The translations under genes and the position numbers were made by a program. This document shows, piece after piece, positions 1 to 8,289 of a stretch of DNA of 64,000 nt; within the stretch, counting starts at the first letter, position 1, and the number at the start of each line of letters is the position of its first letter. The notes under the pieces are model-generated. The model was not told where the DNA came from and searched no databases. It worked only from the letters and a program-made list of their open reading frames with translations. Where the stretch lies: positions 1,331,616-1,395,615 of the forward strand of contig NZ_LN913016.1 of assembly GCF_001487145.1 (NCBI RefSeq). The letters are read 5' to 3'. This stretch comes from Anaerococcus rubeinfantis (GTDB lineage Bacteria > Bacillota > Clostridia > Tissierellales > Peptoniphilaceae).

Positions 1-601
1 TTTTATAAACAATGGCACAACCCTCATCATCAAGACTTCTTGCACCTATAATCATGTAGTAAGAATTATCATATTTAAAAACTTGAGGATCACGAACGTG
101 TTGACTTAAATTTTTTGGAAAATCTTCATTTACCATAAGCAAAGTTTTATTTTCAAAATTTATTCCATCTTCACTTTCAACTCTCATAATATTTTGCTCA
201 CGACCGCTTGTAATATAATCATGATTTCCCTCATGTCTTACATTTCCTGTATAATAGGCATAAAATTTATTATTTTCATAAATCATACTTCCACTATAAA
301 CCCCGTCCCTATCTCTTTGGGAATCTGGATAGATAAAAATTTCTTGGTCTTCGTAATTTATAAAATCTTTTGTTGTATATTGCTTCCAAAAACAAGGGCT
401 TCTTCCCTCAAGTTCAAATTTTATTGGGGAATAAATATATCCAAGATGATAGGTTCCCTTTACTTGACAAAGCCCATTTGGATCTCCAAGGCCGCCAACT
501 TTTGGCATTAAATGATAGTTAAGCCTGTAAGGATCTAATGAATGTGAATTTTTGGAATTTTCCGCCTTTTTTATTAAGGATTTATATTCTTCTATTTTCA
601 T
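1..601 (-). CDS. scrB: GH32 sucrose-6-phosphate hydrolase (3' end beyond window)
   Basis: The first 200 codons of a minus-strand gene starting at 601; it runs off the left edge. It should hydrolyse sucrose-6-phosphate delivered by the PTS permease just upstream. Residues about 38-41 read DPNG, the GH32 nucleophile motif, followed by KGTYHLGYIYSP; further on are YSGSMI and HVRDPQVF, which carries the RDP motif with the transition-state Asp. The usual WMNDPNG is altered to GGLGDPNG, so the protein belongs to a diverged GH32 branch. The acid/base Glu lies outside the window. It follows the PTS gene by 39 bp and is probably co-transcribed with it. The family call is secure; the exact substrate is inferred from the neighbours. 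Confidence 0.85.
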   Translation of the reverse strand, partial: MKIEEYKSLIKKAENSKNSHSLDPYRLNYHLMPKVGGLGDPNGLCQVKGTYHLGYIYSPIKFELEGRSPCFWKQYTTKDFINYEDQEIFIYPDSQRDRDGVYSGSMIYENNKFYAYYTGNVRHEGNHDYITSGREQNIMRVESEDGINFENKTLLMVNEDFPKNLSQHVRDPQVFKYDNSYYMIIGARSLDDEGCAIVYK

Positions 602-640
602 AATTTCCTACTTTTTAAATAAGACTAAATGATTAATCAT

Positions 641-2554
641 TTAGTCTATTGTTGCAAGTGTTGTATTTAAATTTGCATCTTCTAATGGTTTAAGTTCTAA
701 TTTATTATCATTAATTTGATAAACCATCAAAATTTCTGAAGATAGACCCTTATCTTCAACATATTTTACATCCATTTCACACAAAAGATCTCCAGTTTTA
801 ACTCTTTGACCTTCACTCACAAAAGATTTAAATCCATTTCCATCTAATGACACTGTATCAATTCCACAATGGATTAAAATAGAAGCTCCATTATCTAGCT
901 CAATTCCATAAGCGTGTTTAGTTTCAAAAACAAAGGCAATTTTCCCGTCACAAGGAGCTAGGATTTTTCCGTCATGATTTTCAATAACAACACCCTCACC
1001 CATTACTTTTGATGAAAAAGTTTGATCTTTAGATTGGCTAATGTCCTTAACTTCTCCTTTTGCACAAGGTCTTATTTCTACAGGCCCCTTTTCAATTTTT
1101 TCTTCTATTTTTTCATTTTTTTTATTTTCTTTAGGATTTTTACTCTTATCTTTTGATAACTTTCCAAATAAAACTGTAAATACAAAACCACCAGCAATTG
1201 CAATTATGTGAGCTATAATATAATTTAAATATCCATTTCCGCTTGGATCTGCAATCGCAAGACCAGGTACACCTGTTGTACCAAATCCAAGGGAAGCAAG
1301 GTCTGTCATATAAACATATCCACCAGCAAGTGCTCCACCAATACAACCTGCAACTATAGGGAATTTATAACGTAAGTTTACACCAAAAATTGCGGGCTCA
1401 CTTATTCCGAATAAGGTAGAAGCAAATGATGGAATACAGACTTCTTTAACACGATTATTTTTCCAATTAAGAGCAAGATATCCTAAAACTGCTCCACCTT
1501 GTCCCATCAAGGCAACTGACATCAAAGGATTTAAAAAGTTTCTTCCTGTATCAGCAATTAAAGTTGATTCAATAGCACCTAAAATATGGTGTAGGCCTGT
1601 TATAACAATAATTTGTTGAACGCCTGCAAAAATCATGTAACCAACAATTCCCAAATTTTCTGTCATCCAAACTAAACCACCTGTGATTGCGTTTGATAAT
1701 AAACGTCCCACTGGTCCAACAATTGTAAATAACAACAAGGTTGAAATAAATACTGAACACAAAGGTGAGAATAATAATTTTACTACATCTGGAATTTTTT
1801 TATCAAAGAAAATATCTAATTTTGCAATTACAAATCCCATCATCAAGGCAATAATAATTCCACCTTGGAAACCTACTAACTCAATTTTTAATCCAAATAA
1901 ATTTAAAATTTCAGGATCAACTGCTCCTTGAGCAGCTTCATAAGCATTTGCTAAGCTTCCACTTAACATAATAGCACCAACAACCATACCTAAAATTGGT
2001 TTACCACCATATCTTTTACATGCACTGTAACAAACTGCCATAGGCAAGATATCAAAAATACCTGCGGAAGCAATAGTTGCCAAACGATTTATAGCATATA
2101 AAGTTTGGTTATTTTTTACAACATCCAACTTGCCCAATACTCCCGTTACTCCTAATAGTAAAGCAGCAGCCAAGATTCCTGGAATAATATCTATAAAAAC
2201 ATCTGAAAGTGATTTGATAACAGCTTGAATTGGGTTTGATTTTTTTGAACTTATATCTTTTACATCACTGGACTTTGAATTTTCTGTGTGAGTGTAGCGA
2301 GCAAATACTGCATGAACATCATTAACAAGTCCAGCACCAAAAATAATTTGTAGCTGATTTCCAGTAATAAATTGTCCTTTTGCTAAAGGCACATCATCAA
2401 TTTTTTCTAAATCTACCTTATCATAATCTTTAAGAACTATACGCAAACGAGTTGCACAGTGAGCACTAGAGACAATATTGTCCATTCCTCCAACAATATC
2501 AACAATCTGTTTAGAGATTTCTAAATATTGTTTTTCTTTTTCTTTTGAAGCCAT
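641..2554 (-). CDS. scrA: PTS sucrose-type permease EIIBCA
   Basis: A three-domain PTS transporter of 637 residues that imports and phosphorylates sucrose. The N-terminal EIIB domain has the phosphocysteine in HCATRLR (Cys33). A membrane EIIC domain spans about 110-470, and a C-terminal Crr-type EIIA domain (about 495-637) shows HAYGI and LIHCGIDTV with the two active-site histidines. A Met sits four codons upstream at 2566, but its own codons make up the GGAGGG ribosome binding site, which lies 4-5 nt before the ATG at 2554; the shorter start is preferred. The gene lies between the LacI repressor and the GH32 hydrolase. Specificity is inferred from this context; trehalose or beta-glucoside EIIs have the same architecture. 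Confidence 0.92.
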   Translation of the reverse strand: MASKEKEKQYLEISKQIVDIVGGMDNIVSSAHCATRLRIVLKDYDKVDLEKIDDVPLAKGQFITGNQLQIIFGAGLVNDVHAVFARYTHTENSKSSDVKDISSKKSNPIQAVIKSLSDVFIDIIPGILAAALLLGVTGVLGKLDVVKNNQTLYAINRLATIASAGIFDILPMAVCYSACKRYGGKPILGMVVGAIMLSGSLANAYEAAQGAVDPEILNLFGLKIELVGFQGGIIIALMMGFVIAKLDIFFDKKIPDVVKLLFSPLCSVFISTLLLFTIVGPVGRLLSNAITGGLVWMTENLGIVGYMIFAGVQQIIVITGLHHILGAIESTLIADTGRNFLNPLMSVALMGQGGAVLGYLALNWKNNRVKEVCIPSFASTLFGISEPAIFGVNLRYKFPIVAGCIGGALAGGYVYMTDLASLGFGTTGVPGLAIADPSGNGYLNYIIAHIIAIAGGFVFTVLFGKLSKDKSKNPKENKKNEKIEEKIEKGPVEIRPCAKGEVKDISQSKDQTFSSKVMGEGVVIENHDGKILAPCDGKIAFVFETKHAYGIELDNGASILIHCGIDTVSLDGNGFKSFVSEGQRVKTGDLLCEMDVKYVEDKGLSSEILMVYQINDNKLELKPLEDANLNTTLATID

Positions 2555-2580
2555 TTTTCCCTCCATTTTTTATTCTTTTA

Positions 2581-2594
2581 TAAAACCGGTTTTA
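2581..2594. promoter_or_regulatory. LacI-family operator O1 (scrA promoter)
   Basis: A perfect 14-bp palindrome, TAAAACCGGTTTTA, with the central CG typical of LacI/GalR operators. It lies 9 bp downstream of the -10 box of the scrA promoter, over the transcription start region, where bound repressor would block initiation. The likely ligand is the repressor encoded at 2861-3844. Confidence 0.8.
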
Positions 2595-2603
2595 TTTAAA
2601 ACC

Positions 2604-2632
2604 ATTGTATACGTTCCCTATATTCTTGTCAA
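2604..2632 (-). promoter_or_regulatory. Sigma-A promoter for scrA-scrB
   Basis: Minus-strand TTGACA (2627-2632) and TACAAT (2604-2609) are separated by exactly 17 bp, a near-consensus vegetative promoter. It lies about 50 bp before the scrA start and is bracketed by the two ACCGGT palindromes. Confidence 0.8.
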
Positions 2633-2661
2633 CACTTTTTATAAAGTTTTTTAATAAATTT

Positions 2662-2671
2662 AAACCGGTTT
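2662..2671. promoter_or_regulatory. LacI-family operator O2
   Basis: The palindrome AAACCGGTTT has the same core as O1. Its centre is about 79 bp from the O1 centre, so it sits about 30 bp upstream of the -35 box. The spacing is close to seven and a half helical turns, so looping by a tetrameric repressor is possible, but simple cooperative binding is equally compatible with the sequence. Confidence 0.7.
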
Positions 2672-2690
2672 TTATTTAAGAAATAAAAAA

Positions 2691-2851
2691 GCTATTGCAA
2701 GATGAATAAATTGTTTAAATCTTAGAAAAATAATTTCTTTAAAATACGATTTAAAAAACCAGTAGAATTATTTCCAAAAGTTTTAATTTAATTCTAACTA
2801 TTAAGGTCTATTTCTAAATTTAAAACATATAAATTCATAATTTGCAACAGC
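2691..2851 (-). terminator. Possible split terminator of scrR
   Basis: Two complementary arms (GCTATTGCAAGATGAAT at 2691 and AATTCATAATTTGCAACAGC at 2832) lie about 120 nt apart. On the minus strand the arms follow the scrR stop, and the distal arm is followed by a T run. The same arms form a compact hairpin after the yjbQ-like gene at 4010-4053. Either this is a long-loop terminator or something was inserted in the loop. Confidence 0.4.
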
Positions 2852-2860
2852 TGGCAAAAT

Positions 2861-3844
2861 TTATTTTACGCTTTTTCCTTCAATAAATTTAAATCCTGTT
2901 ACTTGTTTTTTGCTAACAGGTTTATCTTCAGTCATTTTTAGTATAGTATCAACACAAACAAATGATGCGGTTTCTACATCAAATTTTATTGTAGTTAATG
3001 GAGGTGTTAAGATTTCACTTGAGTCATATCCACCAAATCCTGTTACAGAAACATCTTCCGGGATTTTTAAACCTAATTCAATACAAGCTTTATAAACACC
3101 ATGAGCAATTCTATCAGTAGCACACATTATTGCTTCCACTTTTTTTTCTTCTTTTAAAATTTCCATAGCTTTTTTGTATGAGGTATTAAATGAAAAATCT
3201 GTAATTTTTTCAGAAATATTATTTACACCTTCATCTTTTAAACCATCAATTACACCTTTTTTACGATTTTTACCAACTTGTATGTCTTTTTCATCCACCC
3301 ATAAGCAAGCTACAGATTTTATCCCGGATTTTCCAACATATTTACCAAATTCAAAGCCTGCCCTATAATTGTCATCGACAATAGAAATTCCTTCTTTAAA
3401 TTCCTGGCCAAGAAAAATAACAGGAGTAGAAATATTTTTAATAACTTCCTTGTGTTTGTTCGTAATATATGAAGCTACAACAATAATCCCATCTACTTTC
3501 ATACTAGCTAAATTTTCAATACTTCTAGCCTCAAAATCCATATCATCTTCAGTATTAATAATCAGTGGTGTGTAATTTTTATTTCTTAAATATTTATCAA
3601 CATAAGTTAAAATTCTTGGATTTACAGTAGAATCAAAACCTGGAACAACTATACCAATTATATAACTTTTCTTAGCACTTAGCCTTGCAAACATATTTGC
3701 CTGGTAATTTGTTTTTTCTATTGCCTCTTTTATTTTTATAGATGTTGTTTCTTTCAAAGGCTTCCCATTTAAATAGCGTGAAACTGTACTTTTAGATACT
3801 CCAGCTATTTTTGCAACATCATTAATAGTTGCTGCATTTTTCAT
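2861..3844 (-). CDS. scrR: LacI-family repressor of the sucrose locus
   Basis: A 327-residue LacI/GalR regulator. Residues 4-27 form the HTH (ATINDVAKIAGVSKSTVSRY) followed by the hinge helix region LNGKPL, then a periplasmic-binding-protein-like ligand domain from about residue 60. The start has an excellent AAAGGAGG ribosome binding site. It is transcribed in the same direction as scrA, immediately upstream, and the intergenic region has two ACCGGT palindromes that fit this family. The likely effector is a sugar or sugar phosphate from sucrose uptake (inferred from context). It is cytoplasmic and DNA-binding. The family call is certain; the target is very likely local. Confidence 0.9.
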   Translation of the reverse strand: MKNAATINDVAKIAGVSKSTVSRYLNGKPLKETTSIKIKEAIEKTNYQANMFARLSAKKSYIIGIVVPGFDSTVNPRILTYVDKYLRNKNYTPLIINTEDDMDFEARSIENLASMKVDGIIVVASYITNKHKEVIKNISTPVIFLGQEFKEGISIVDDNYRAGFEFGKYVGKSGIKSVACLWVDEKDIQVGKNRKKGVIDGLKDEGVNNISEKITDFSFNTSYKKAMEILKEEKKVEAIMCATDRIAHGVYKACIELGLKIPEDVSVTGFGGYDSSEILTPPLTTIKFDVETASFVCVDTILKMTEDKPVSKKQVTGFKFIEGKSVK

Positions 3845-4009
3845 AGTTACCTCCTTTTATAATATATTTTTTATTCTAGCACATATTAATTTATAATTTC
3901 TTAAATTTCTTGCATATAGAAAATATTATACGCGTAATTTTTGTAAATGGATATACTTTTATTTTTAAATGCAGTAATTATTTATTTTTAATAAGCTAAA
4001 ATAAAAAAA

Positions 4010-4053
4010 GACTCTTGCAAAATGAATTAGAGATTTCATAATTTGCAAAAGCC
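4010..4053 (-). terminator. Rho-independent terminator of the galactitol-type PTS operon
   Basis: Arms GACTCTTGCAAAATGAATT and TCATAATTTGCAAAAGCC form a hairpin with a 7-nt loop and a small bulge. On the minus strand the hairpin runs straight into seven T residues. It follows the last gene of the operon (stop at 4117) and shares its stem sequence with the split structure at 2691-2851. Confidence 0.7.
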
Positions 4054-4116
4054 TTATATTTTTTATTCTAAAATATTTTAAAATTTAAAAAAATTGAAAC
4101 TATTTAAATTAATATT

Positions 4117-4638
4117 TTACTCTCCCATAACAGTGACAGTAAATTTTCTTTGTCTTTGTCTCGTCCTATCAAAATCTACAAAATATACGTAGCCAGTTAC
4201 TCCAACCGCCAATTTATTATCTTTGACAACAAATGTTTCGCTTGATCCTATAATTGAAGATTTAATATGTGCGTCTGCATTCCATAATTTTGTGCGATCT
4301 CCTCCTGGTAGCCATTTATCTAAATCTGGCCAAGATTCGACTTCTTGGTAATGCTTTTCTCCTGGATATCTGTAGATATCTGCACTGTCGTGATTTGGAA
4401 CTATTTTTTGAAGACATTCATCCATATCAAGAAGTAAATATTCTGTTCCATTTTCATCTACATCGTGGGTAAATTCTTCAAAAAATATTGAACATGTTGT
4501 ATGACTTGTTGTTACTGTACAAGTTCCTTTTTGGATACCACTTAATTTTATAGCTTCTTTTACATTTTTTGTGATATCTATAAAGCTTACTTGCCCTTCT
4601 TTACTTTCTACTTGATAATCTTTCATATATACTGGCAT
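4117..4638 (-). CDS. YjbQ-family (UPF0047) protein
   Basis: A 173-residue protein of the YjbQ/UPF0047 family, recognised by SHTTCSIFFEE, DENGTEYLLLDM, the histidine region NHDSADIYRYPGEKH, and the C-terminal DFDRTRQRQRKFTVTVMG. Some members complement thiamine-phosphate synthase mutants weakly; the physiological role is unsettled. At 173 residues it is longer than the usual 130-140, with an added stretch around 95-125. It is the last gene of a PTS-aldolase operon, 3 bp after the triosephosphate-isomerase-like gene, which suggests work on a sugar phosphate rather than thiamine (inference). No strong ribosome binding site precedes the ATG, so translational coupling is likely; Met5 is an alternative start. 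Confidence 0.85.
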   Translation of the reverse strand: MPVYMKDYQVESKEGQVSFIDITKNVKEAIKLSGIQKGTCTVTTSHTTCSIFFEEFTHDVDENGTEYLLLDMDECLQKIVPNHDSADIYRYPGEKHYQEVESWPDLDKWLPGGDRTKLWNADAHIKSSIIGSSETFVVKDNKLAVGVTGYVYFVDFDRTRQRQRKFTVTVMGE

Positions 4639-4641
4639 AAA

Positions 4642-5331
4642 TCACACTCTACTTCCCTTATCAACAGCTTCAATCATATCTCTTATCATTTGTTCAGGAT
4701 CTTTTGCTTTTACAATTCCACTTGTACATCCAGTTCCATCTGCACCTTGGCTTATTGTATTATATACATCGCAGGCTGTGCTTATTCCTGCAGCTTGCAT
4801 TATAAGAGCATTTGGATTTATTTCTCTAATAGAATTATTTGTTGATTCTACATAAGTCTTATCGCTTGTTTTTCCTGTACCTATTAATTTTGTTGGCTCA
4901 CACAAAATAATATCTACATCCAAAGTTGCTATTGCCTTGGCTTCTTCTTTTGAGTCTGCACAAACAATTGTAATTATCTCTAATTCTTTTGCTCTTTTTA
5001 CAGAAGCTGCAATTTGTGCTAAAGTTAATGGATGTTCGGCATGGTTTAAAAATGTAGCACCAACTCCAGCTTCTTTTAATGATTCTGGTAAAACTGCTCC
5101 CATTCCTCGACCTGGATTTATCCCATCCATGTGTTGTGCTGTTACAATTATATTTTCTGTTTCCTTATTCAAACGATATAAATCAGCATAAGGTCCTGTC
5201 ACAAAAACATCTATATTAGGATATTTTTTTGACATTTGGTCGGCAACTTTAGCATATTTTATTAGTTTTTCACCGTACAAATATGATTTTGGATTGAATA
5301 CAAAGAAATGTTTTTTTGAATTTATCTTCAT
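4642..5331 (-). CDS. Triosephosphate isomerase-like protein (archaeal-type)
   Basis: A 229-residue TIM-barrel protein with the three TIM catalytic elements: Lys in FNPKSY, His in NHAEHPL and Glu in CEPTKLIGTGK. It ends in a phosphate-binding region, GADGTGCTSGIVKA. The motif forms and short length resemble the archaeal-like TIM branch rather than the bacterial glycolytic TpiA. A GTG at 5340 overlaps the AGGAG ribosome binding site, so the ATG at 5331 is taken as start. Between the aldolase and the YjbQ-like gene, it could isomerise the triose products of the aldolase, or a related 3- or 4-carbon sugar phosphate. The substrate is not determined by sequence. Confidence 0.8.
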   Translation of the reverse strand: MKINSKKHFFVFNPKSYLYGEKLIKYAKVADQMSKKYPNIDVFVTGPYADLYRLNKETENIIVTAQHMDGINPGRGMGAVLPESLKEAGVGATFLNHAEHPLTLAQIAASVKRAKELEIITIVCADSKEEAKAIATLDVDIILCEPTKLIGTGKTSDKTYVESTNNSIREINPNALIMQAAGISTACDVYNTISQGADGTGCTSGIVKAKDPEQMIRDMIEAVDKGSRV

Positions 5332-5342
5332 TTTTATCACTC

Positions 5343-6176
5343 CTATCTTTCAATTAACCCAAAAACTTCATAATATTTTATTAATTCTTCTTTTATATTT
5401 TCTTTAATCTTAATAATCAAAGATGGATAATCTACTACATCTTCATTTTTTATAGCAGAAAATCCTGCATTAATCATGTCTGTAAATAAATTTATTTTTG
5501 TTATTCCACCTTTGACACATTTACTTAAATTATCATAACCTGTAGAAGAACCACCGTGTAAAACTAGGGGTATTTCTACTTTTTCTCTTATTTCATACAA
5601 TCTCTCAAAATTAATTTTTGGTTCTCCCTTATAAACTCCATGGGCTGTTCCTATAGAAATCGCAAGTGAATCTACATTTGTTTTATTTACAAATTCTACA
5701 GCATCATTAACTTCTGTGTAAATAGAATTTACAACTTCATGATTTTCTAAGTTTTCGTTTGCACCTACAAAACCAATTTCTGCTTCAACATCAACTCCAC
5801 GTTCATGAGCATAAGAAACAACTTCTTTTGTTGTTTTTATATTATTTTCAAAACTTTGAGTTGAAGCATCAATCATTACAGAATCAAAGCCTAATTCTAT
5901 TGCCTTTTTTACAAAAGATATATCTTGACCATGATCTAAGTGTAAAACTACTGGTGTAGATGCTTTTTCTTGGATTTTTTTCCCAATCCAAGCTGCGTCT
6001 TCTAATGATAGCCATTTTTCATGAGCTTGGGCAAATGATAATATCATAGGAACTTTAAATTGCTCGCAAACTTCTAAATAGGCTTTTGCAGTTAGTCCAT
6101 CAATAAAATTTAATGAGGGAACTGCATAAGAATTTTTTTGAGCTTTTTTTAAAACTTCTCGAGATGTTGCTTTCAT
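5343..6176 (-). CDS. Class II fructose/tagatose-bisphosphate aldolase
   Basis: A 277-residue zinc-dependent class II aldolase. Metal and substrate motifs are visible: LHLDHGQD (zinc His and catalytic Asp), the zinc Glu region DVEAEIGFVG, GTAHGVYKG, and VLHGGSSTGYD followed by KINLFTDM. The form is closest to GatY/KbaY-type tagatose-1,6-bisphosphate aldolases and the short class II FBAs. It would cleave a ketose-1,6-bisphosphate into DHAP and glyceraldehyde-3-phosphate. It is preceded by the EIIB gene with a 1-bp gap and followed by the TIM-like gene, as expected for catabolism of a PTS-imported hexitol or hexose. The substrate stereochemistry cannot be read from sequence. Confidence 0.88.
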   Translation of the reverse strand: MKATSREVLKKAQKNSYAVPSLNFIDGLTAKAYLEVCEQFKVPMILSFAQAHEKWLSLEDAAWIGKKIQEKASTPVVLHLDHGQDISFVKKAIELGFDSVMIDASTQSFENNIKTTKEVVSYAHERGVDVEAEIGFVGANENLENHEVVNSIYTEVNDAVEFVNKTNVDSLAISIGTAHGVYKGEPKINFERLYEIREKVEIPLVLHGGSSTGYDNLSKCVKGGITKINLFTDMINAGFSAIKNEDVVDYPSLIIKIKENIKEELIKYYEVFGLIER

Positions 6177-6177
6177 T

Positions 6178-6462
6178 TTATTTTTCCAATTCTTTTTTTA
6201 ATTGATCCCACAACTGATCAAGACCCATATTTGTTAGTAATGGAAGTCCAAATATAACTTTGTCTTTAATGCTATCTGGAACAGTTGTTGTGGTTATTAC
6301 TGCATCATAATCATCAATATGATTAACTTCTTCTGCTATTTTTGATTGGTAAATTTTCACTTCATCTTCTAGATTGTTATCTTTTAACCATTGTTTAACT
6401 TTTCCTGTGGCAACTGTAGAAGTTGCTATTCCTGATCCACACATTATTAATAATTTTTTCAT
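6178..6462 (-). CDS. PTS galactitol-type EIIB
   Basis: A 94-residue cytoplasmic phosphotransfer protein. The phosphocysteine is Cys8 in LIMCGSGIATSTV, the P-loop-like signature of GatB/lactose-type EIIB domains. Length is as usual for the family. It receives phosphate from the EIIA at 7822-8289 and passes it to sugar on the EIIC at 6466-7809. It has a clean AAGGAG site and lies 3 bp after EIIC, consistent with one operon. Confidence 0.9.
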   Translation of the reverse strand: MKKLLIMCGSGIATSTVATGKVKQWLKDNNLEDEVKIYQSKIAEEVNHIDDYDAVITTTTVPDSIKDKVIFGLPLLTNMGLDQLWDQLKKELEK

Positions 6463-6465
6463 TTT

Positions 6466-7809
6466 CTACTCCTTAATTTTATTTTCTTTTTTTCCTTTAA
6501 CCTTGTTTACATAATATAATCCACCTAAGCTTGCAACAAATATTATACTTAGCATTAGCCATGGCATGTGTTTTCCTGACATTATAAATAACCATGTTGG
6601 CCATAAACCACCTTCTGCCATTGCAGTTATGCTTTTGTTTCCACCCAAATCAAATTTTGCTGCCTTTGCTGCCATTGTTACAAGTGGTGAAGCCCAAGAA
6701 GTTATATATAAAATAGTAGTCATATATATACTTCCACCTACTACTGTACGTACAATATTTCCATTAAATACTGCAGACATTAAGCAAACTACAAATGGTA
6801 TTGTAGCCAAATCTCCAAAAGGTAGCGTAGTATTTCCTGGTAAAATTACAGCTAATAAAATTGTTATTGGTACTAGTAATAATGAACTTGATAAAACTGC
6901 TGGGTGACCTACTGATAAGGCTGAATCCATTCCTATATTTACTTCCCTGCCTGGAAATCTTTTTTGCACAAAAGTGTTTGCTGCTTCAGAAATTGGTGCA
7001 AGCCCTTCCATCAAAAGTGAAACCATTCTTGGCATTAATACCATAACCGCTGAAGTTTTTACTCCTAATTGTAAAATTCCGCCCAAGTCATATCCTGCCA
7101 AAATTCCCATACCTAAACCAATTATTAATCCTAAAACTGTACTTTCTCCAAATACACCAAATTTCTTTTGAACTGTTTCTGGATCAGCTTCGATTTTATT
7201 AAATCCTGGTATTCTTTCAAAAATCCAATTTAATGGTAGGGCAAATAAAAATCCTGGTGCGGATGTTCCGTGTGGGAATGTTATATTTGGAAAACCATAA
7301 AATTTTTCAATTCTTGGTGCTATAATATCTGCTAGTAAATATATCATTGTCAAATATGCTATTGTCGCATAAATTCCTAGGGCAAAATCTTGGGTTATTG
7401 CATATACTAAGGACGCTACGAAAGCTGCATGCCAAAAATTCCACATATCTACCATCAATGTTTTTGTGAGTCCTAAAAATAATAAAATTATGTTAAGACC
7501 TATTCCTATAGGAATTGCTAAACTTCCTAAAACTGTTCCGTAAGAAATTGCTGCAGCTGCTGGCCAACCAACATCGATAGTTGTTAAATTTAGTCCAAAT
7601 CTTTCTACCATTTGTTGAGCAGCAGGTCCCAAACTATTTCCAAGTAAATCAATTACCATATTCAAACCAACAAAACCTACACCTACAATTATTCCTGATG
7701 TAAAAGATTTTTTGGCTTTTGTTCCAAGTATCATTCCAAATATAAAAATTAATATTGGTAGCACAACTATGGCTCCCAAATCAACAAATTTTTGAAAAAG
7801 TTCTAACAT
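6466..7809 (-). CDS. PTS galactitol-type EIIC permease
   Basis: A 447-residue membrane protein with about 10-12 hydrophobic segments, of the GatC family. Diagnostic stretches are the N-terminal ILIFIFGMILGTKAKKSF, the DVGWPAAAAISYGT region, FPHGTSAPGF and the GREVNIGMDSALSVGHPAV loop. It carries sugar across the membrane while EIIB phosphorylates it. It is preceded by a strong GGGAGGG site and sits between EIIA and EIIB genes. The family is called galactitol-type, but members transport various pentitols and hexitols or ketoses, so the substrate stays open. Confidence 0.9.
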   Translation of the reverse strand: MLELFQKFVDLGAIVVLPILIFIFGMILGTKAKKSFTSGIIVGVGFVGLNMVIDLLGNSLGPAAQQMVERFGLNLTTIDVGWPAAAAISYGTVLGSLAIPIGIGLNIILLFLGLTKTLMVDMWNFWHAAFVASLVYAITQDFALGIYATIAYLTMIYLLADIIAPRIEKFYGFPNITFPHGTSAPGFLFALPLNWIFERIPGFNKIEADPETVQKKFGVFGESTVLGLIIGLGMGILAGYDLGGILQLGVKTSAVMVLMPRMVSLLMEGLAPISEAANTFVQKRFPGREVNIGMDSALSVGHPAVLSSSLLLVPITILLAVILPGNTTLPFGDLATIPFVVCLMSAVFNGNIVRTVVGGSIYMTTILYITSWASPLVTMAAKAAKFDLGGNKSITAMAEGGLWPTWLFIMSGKHMPWLMLSIIFVASLGGLYYVNKVKGKKENKIKE

Positions 7810-7821
7810 TTTTCCCTCCCT

Positions 7822-8289
7822 TTAATTTAATTCATATTTTTCTAATATTTCTACTAATTTTTCTACATTTTCTTTTGAATCATCAAATGATTCAATCTTG
7901 CTCATAGCTTCCTTATCTTGTAATAATTCCATTACTTTTTGTAAAATTTTAATGTGTTGGTTGGAATCTTTTAAAGCCAACATAAAAATATTTTTTACAT
8001 CAATTTCTTTATCAGATGATGTCATCTCAACAAATTTTACCGGTTTTTCTAATGTCATTATTGCAATTTGAGATTTGATCACATGTTCACTATCTGTATG
8101 GGGCAATGCAATTGCATAACCGTCAAACTGAAGTCCAGTCGGATAAGAATTCTCACGTTCTAAAACCGCATTTTTGAATGATGGTTTTACCATTTTTTCT
8201 TCTATAAGACAATCAGCTAAACTACTTAACACCTCCTTACTATTTTTTAAATTTTTAACTTTTAATTTTATGATTTTCTTTTCTATCAT
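7822..8289 (-). CDS. PTS EIIA (fructose/mannitol-like fold)
   Basis: A 155-residue EIIA of the PtsN/fructose-mannitol family. The phospho-His lies in YAIALPHTDSEHV; the ending (ILQKVMELLQDKEAM) is also typical. An ATG six bases earlier at 8295 directly abuts the GGAGGG ribosome binding site, while the ATG at 8289 is 6 nt from it; the latter is preferred. The gene overlaps the 3' end of the regulator gene by about 35 bp, indicating translational coupling. It should phosphorylate EIIB and may also signal to the regulator's PRDs. Confidence 0.88.
   Translation of the reverse strand: MIEKKIIKLKVKNLKNSKEVLSSLADCLIEEKMVKPSFKNAVLERENSYPTGLQFDGYAIALPHTDSEHVIKSQIAIMTLEKPVKFVEMTSSDKEIDVKNIFMLALKDSNQHIKILQKVMELLQDKEAMSKIESFDDSKENVEKLVEILEKYELN

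Noticed and set aside
2554-2566. Longer start of the sucrose PTS gene at 2566
   Set aside because: The extra codons form the GGAGGG ribosome binding site of the ATG at 2554.
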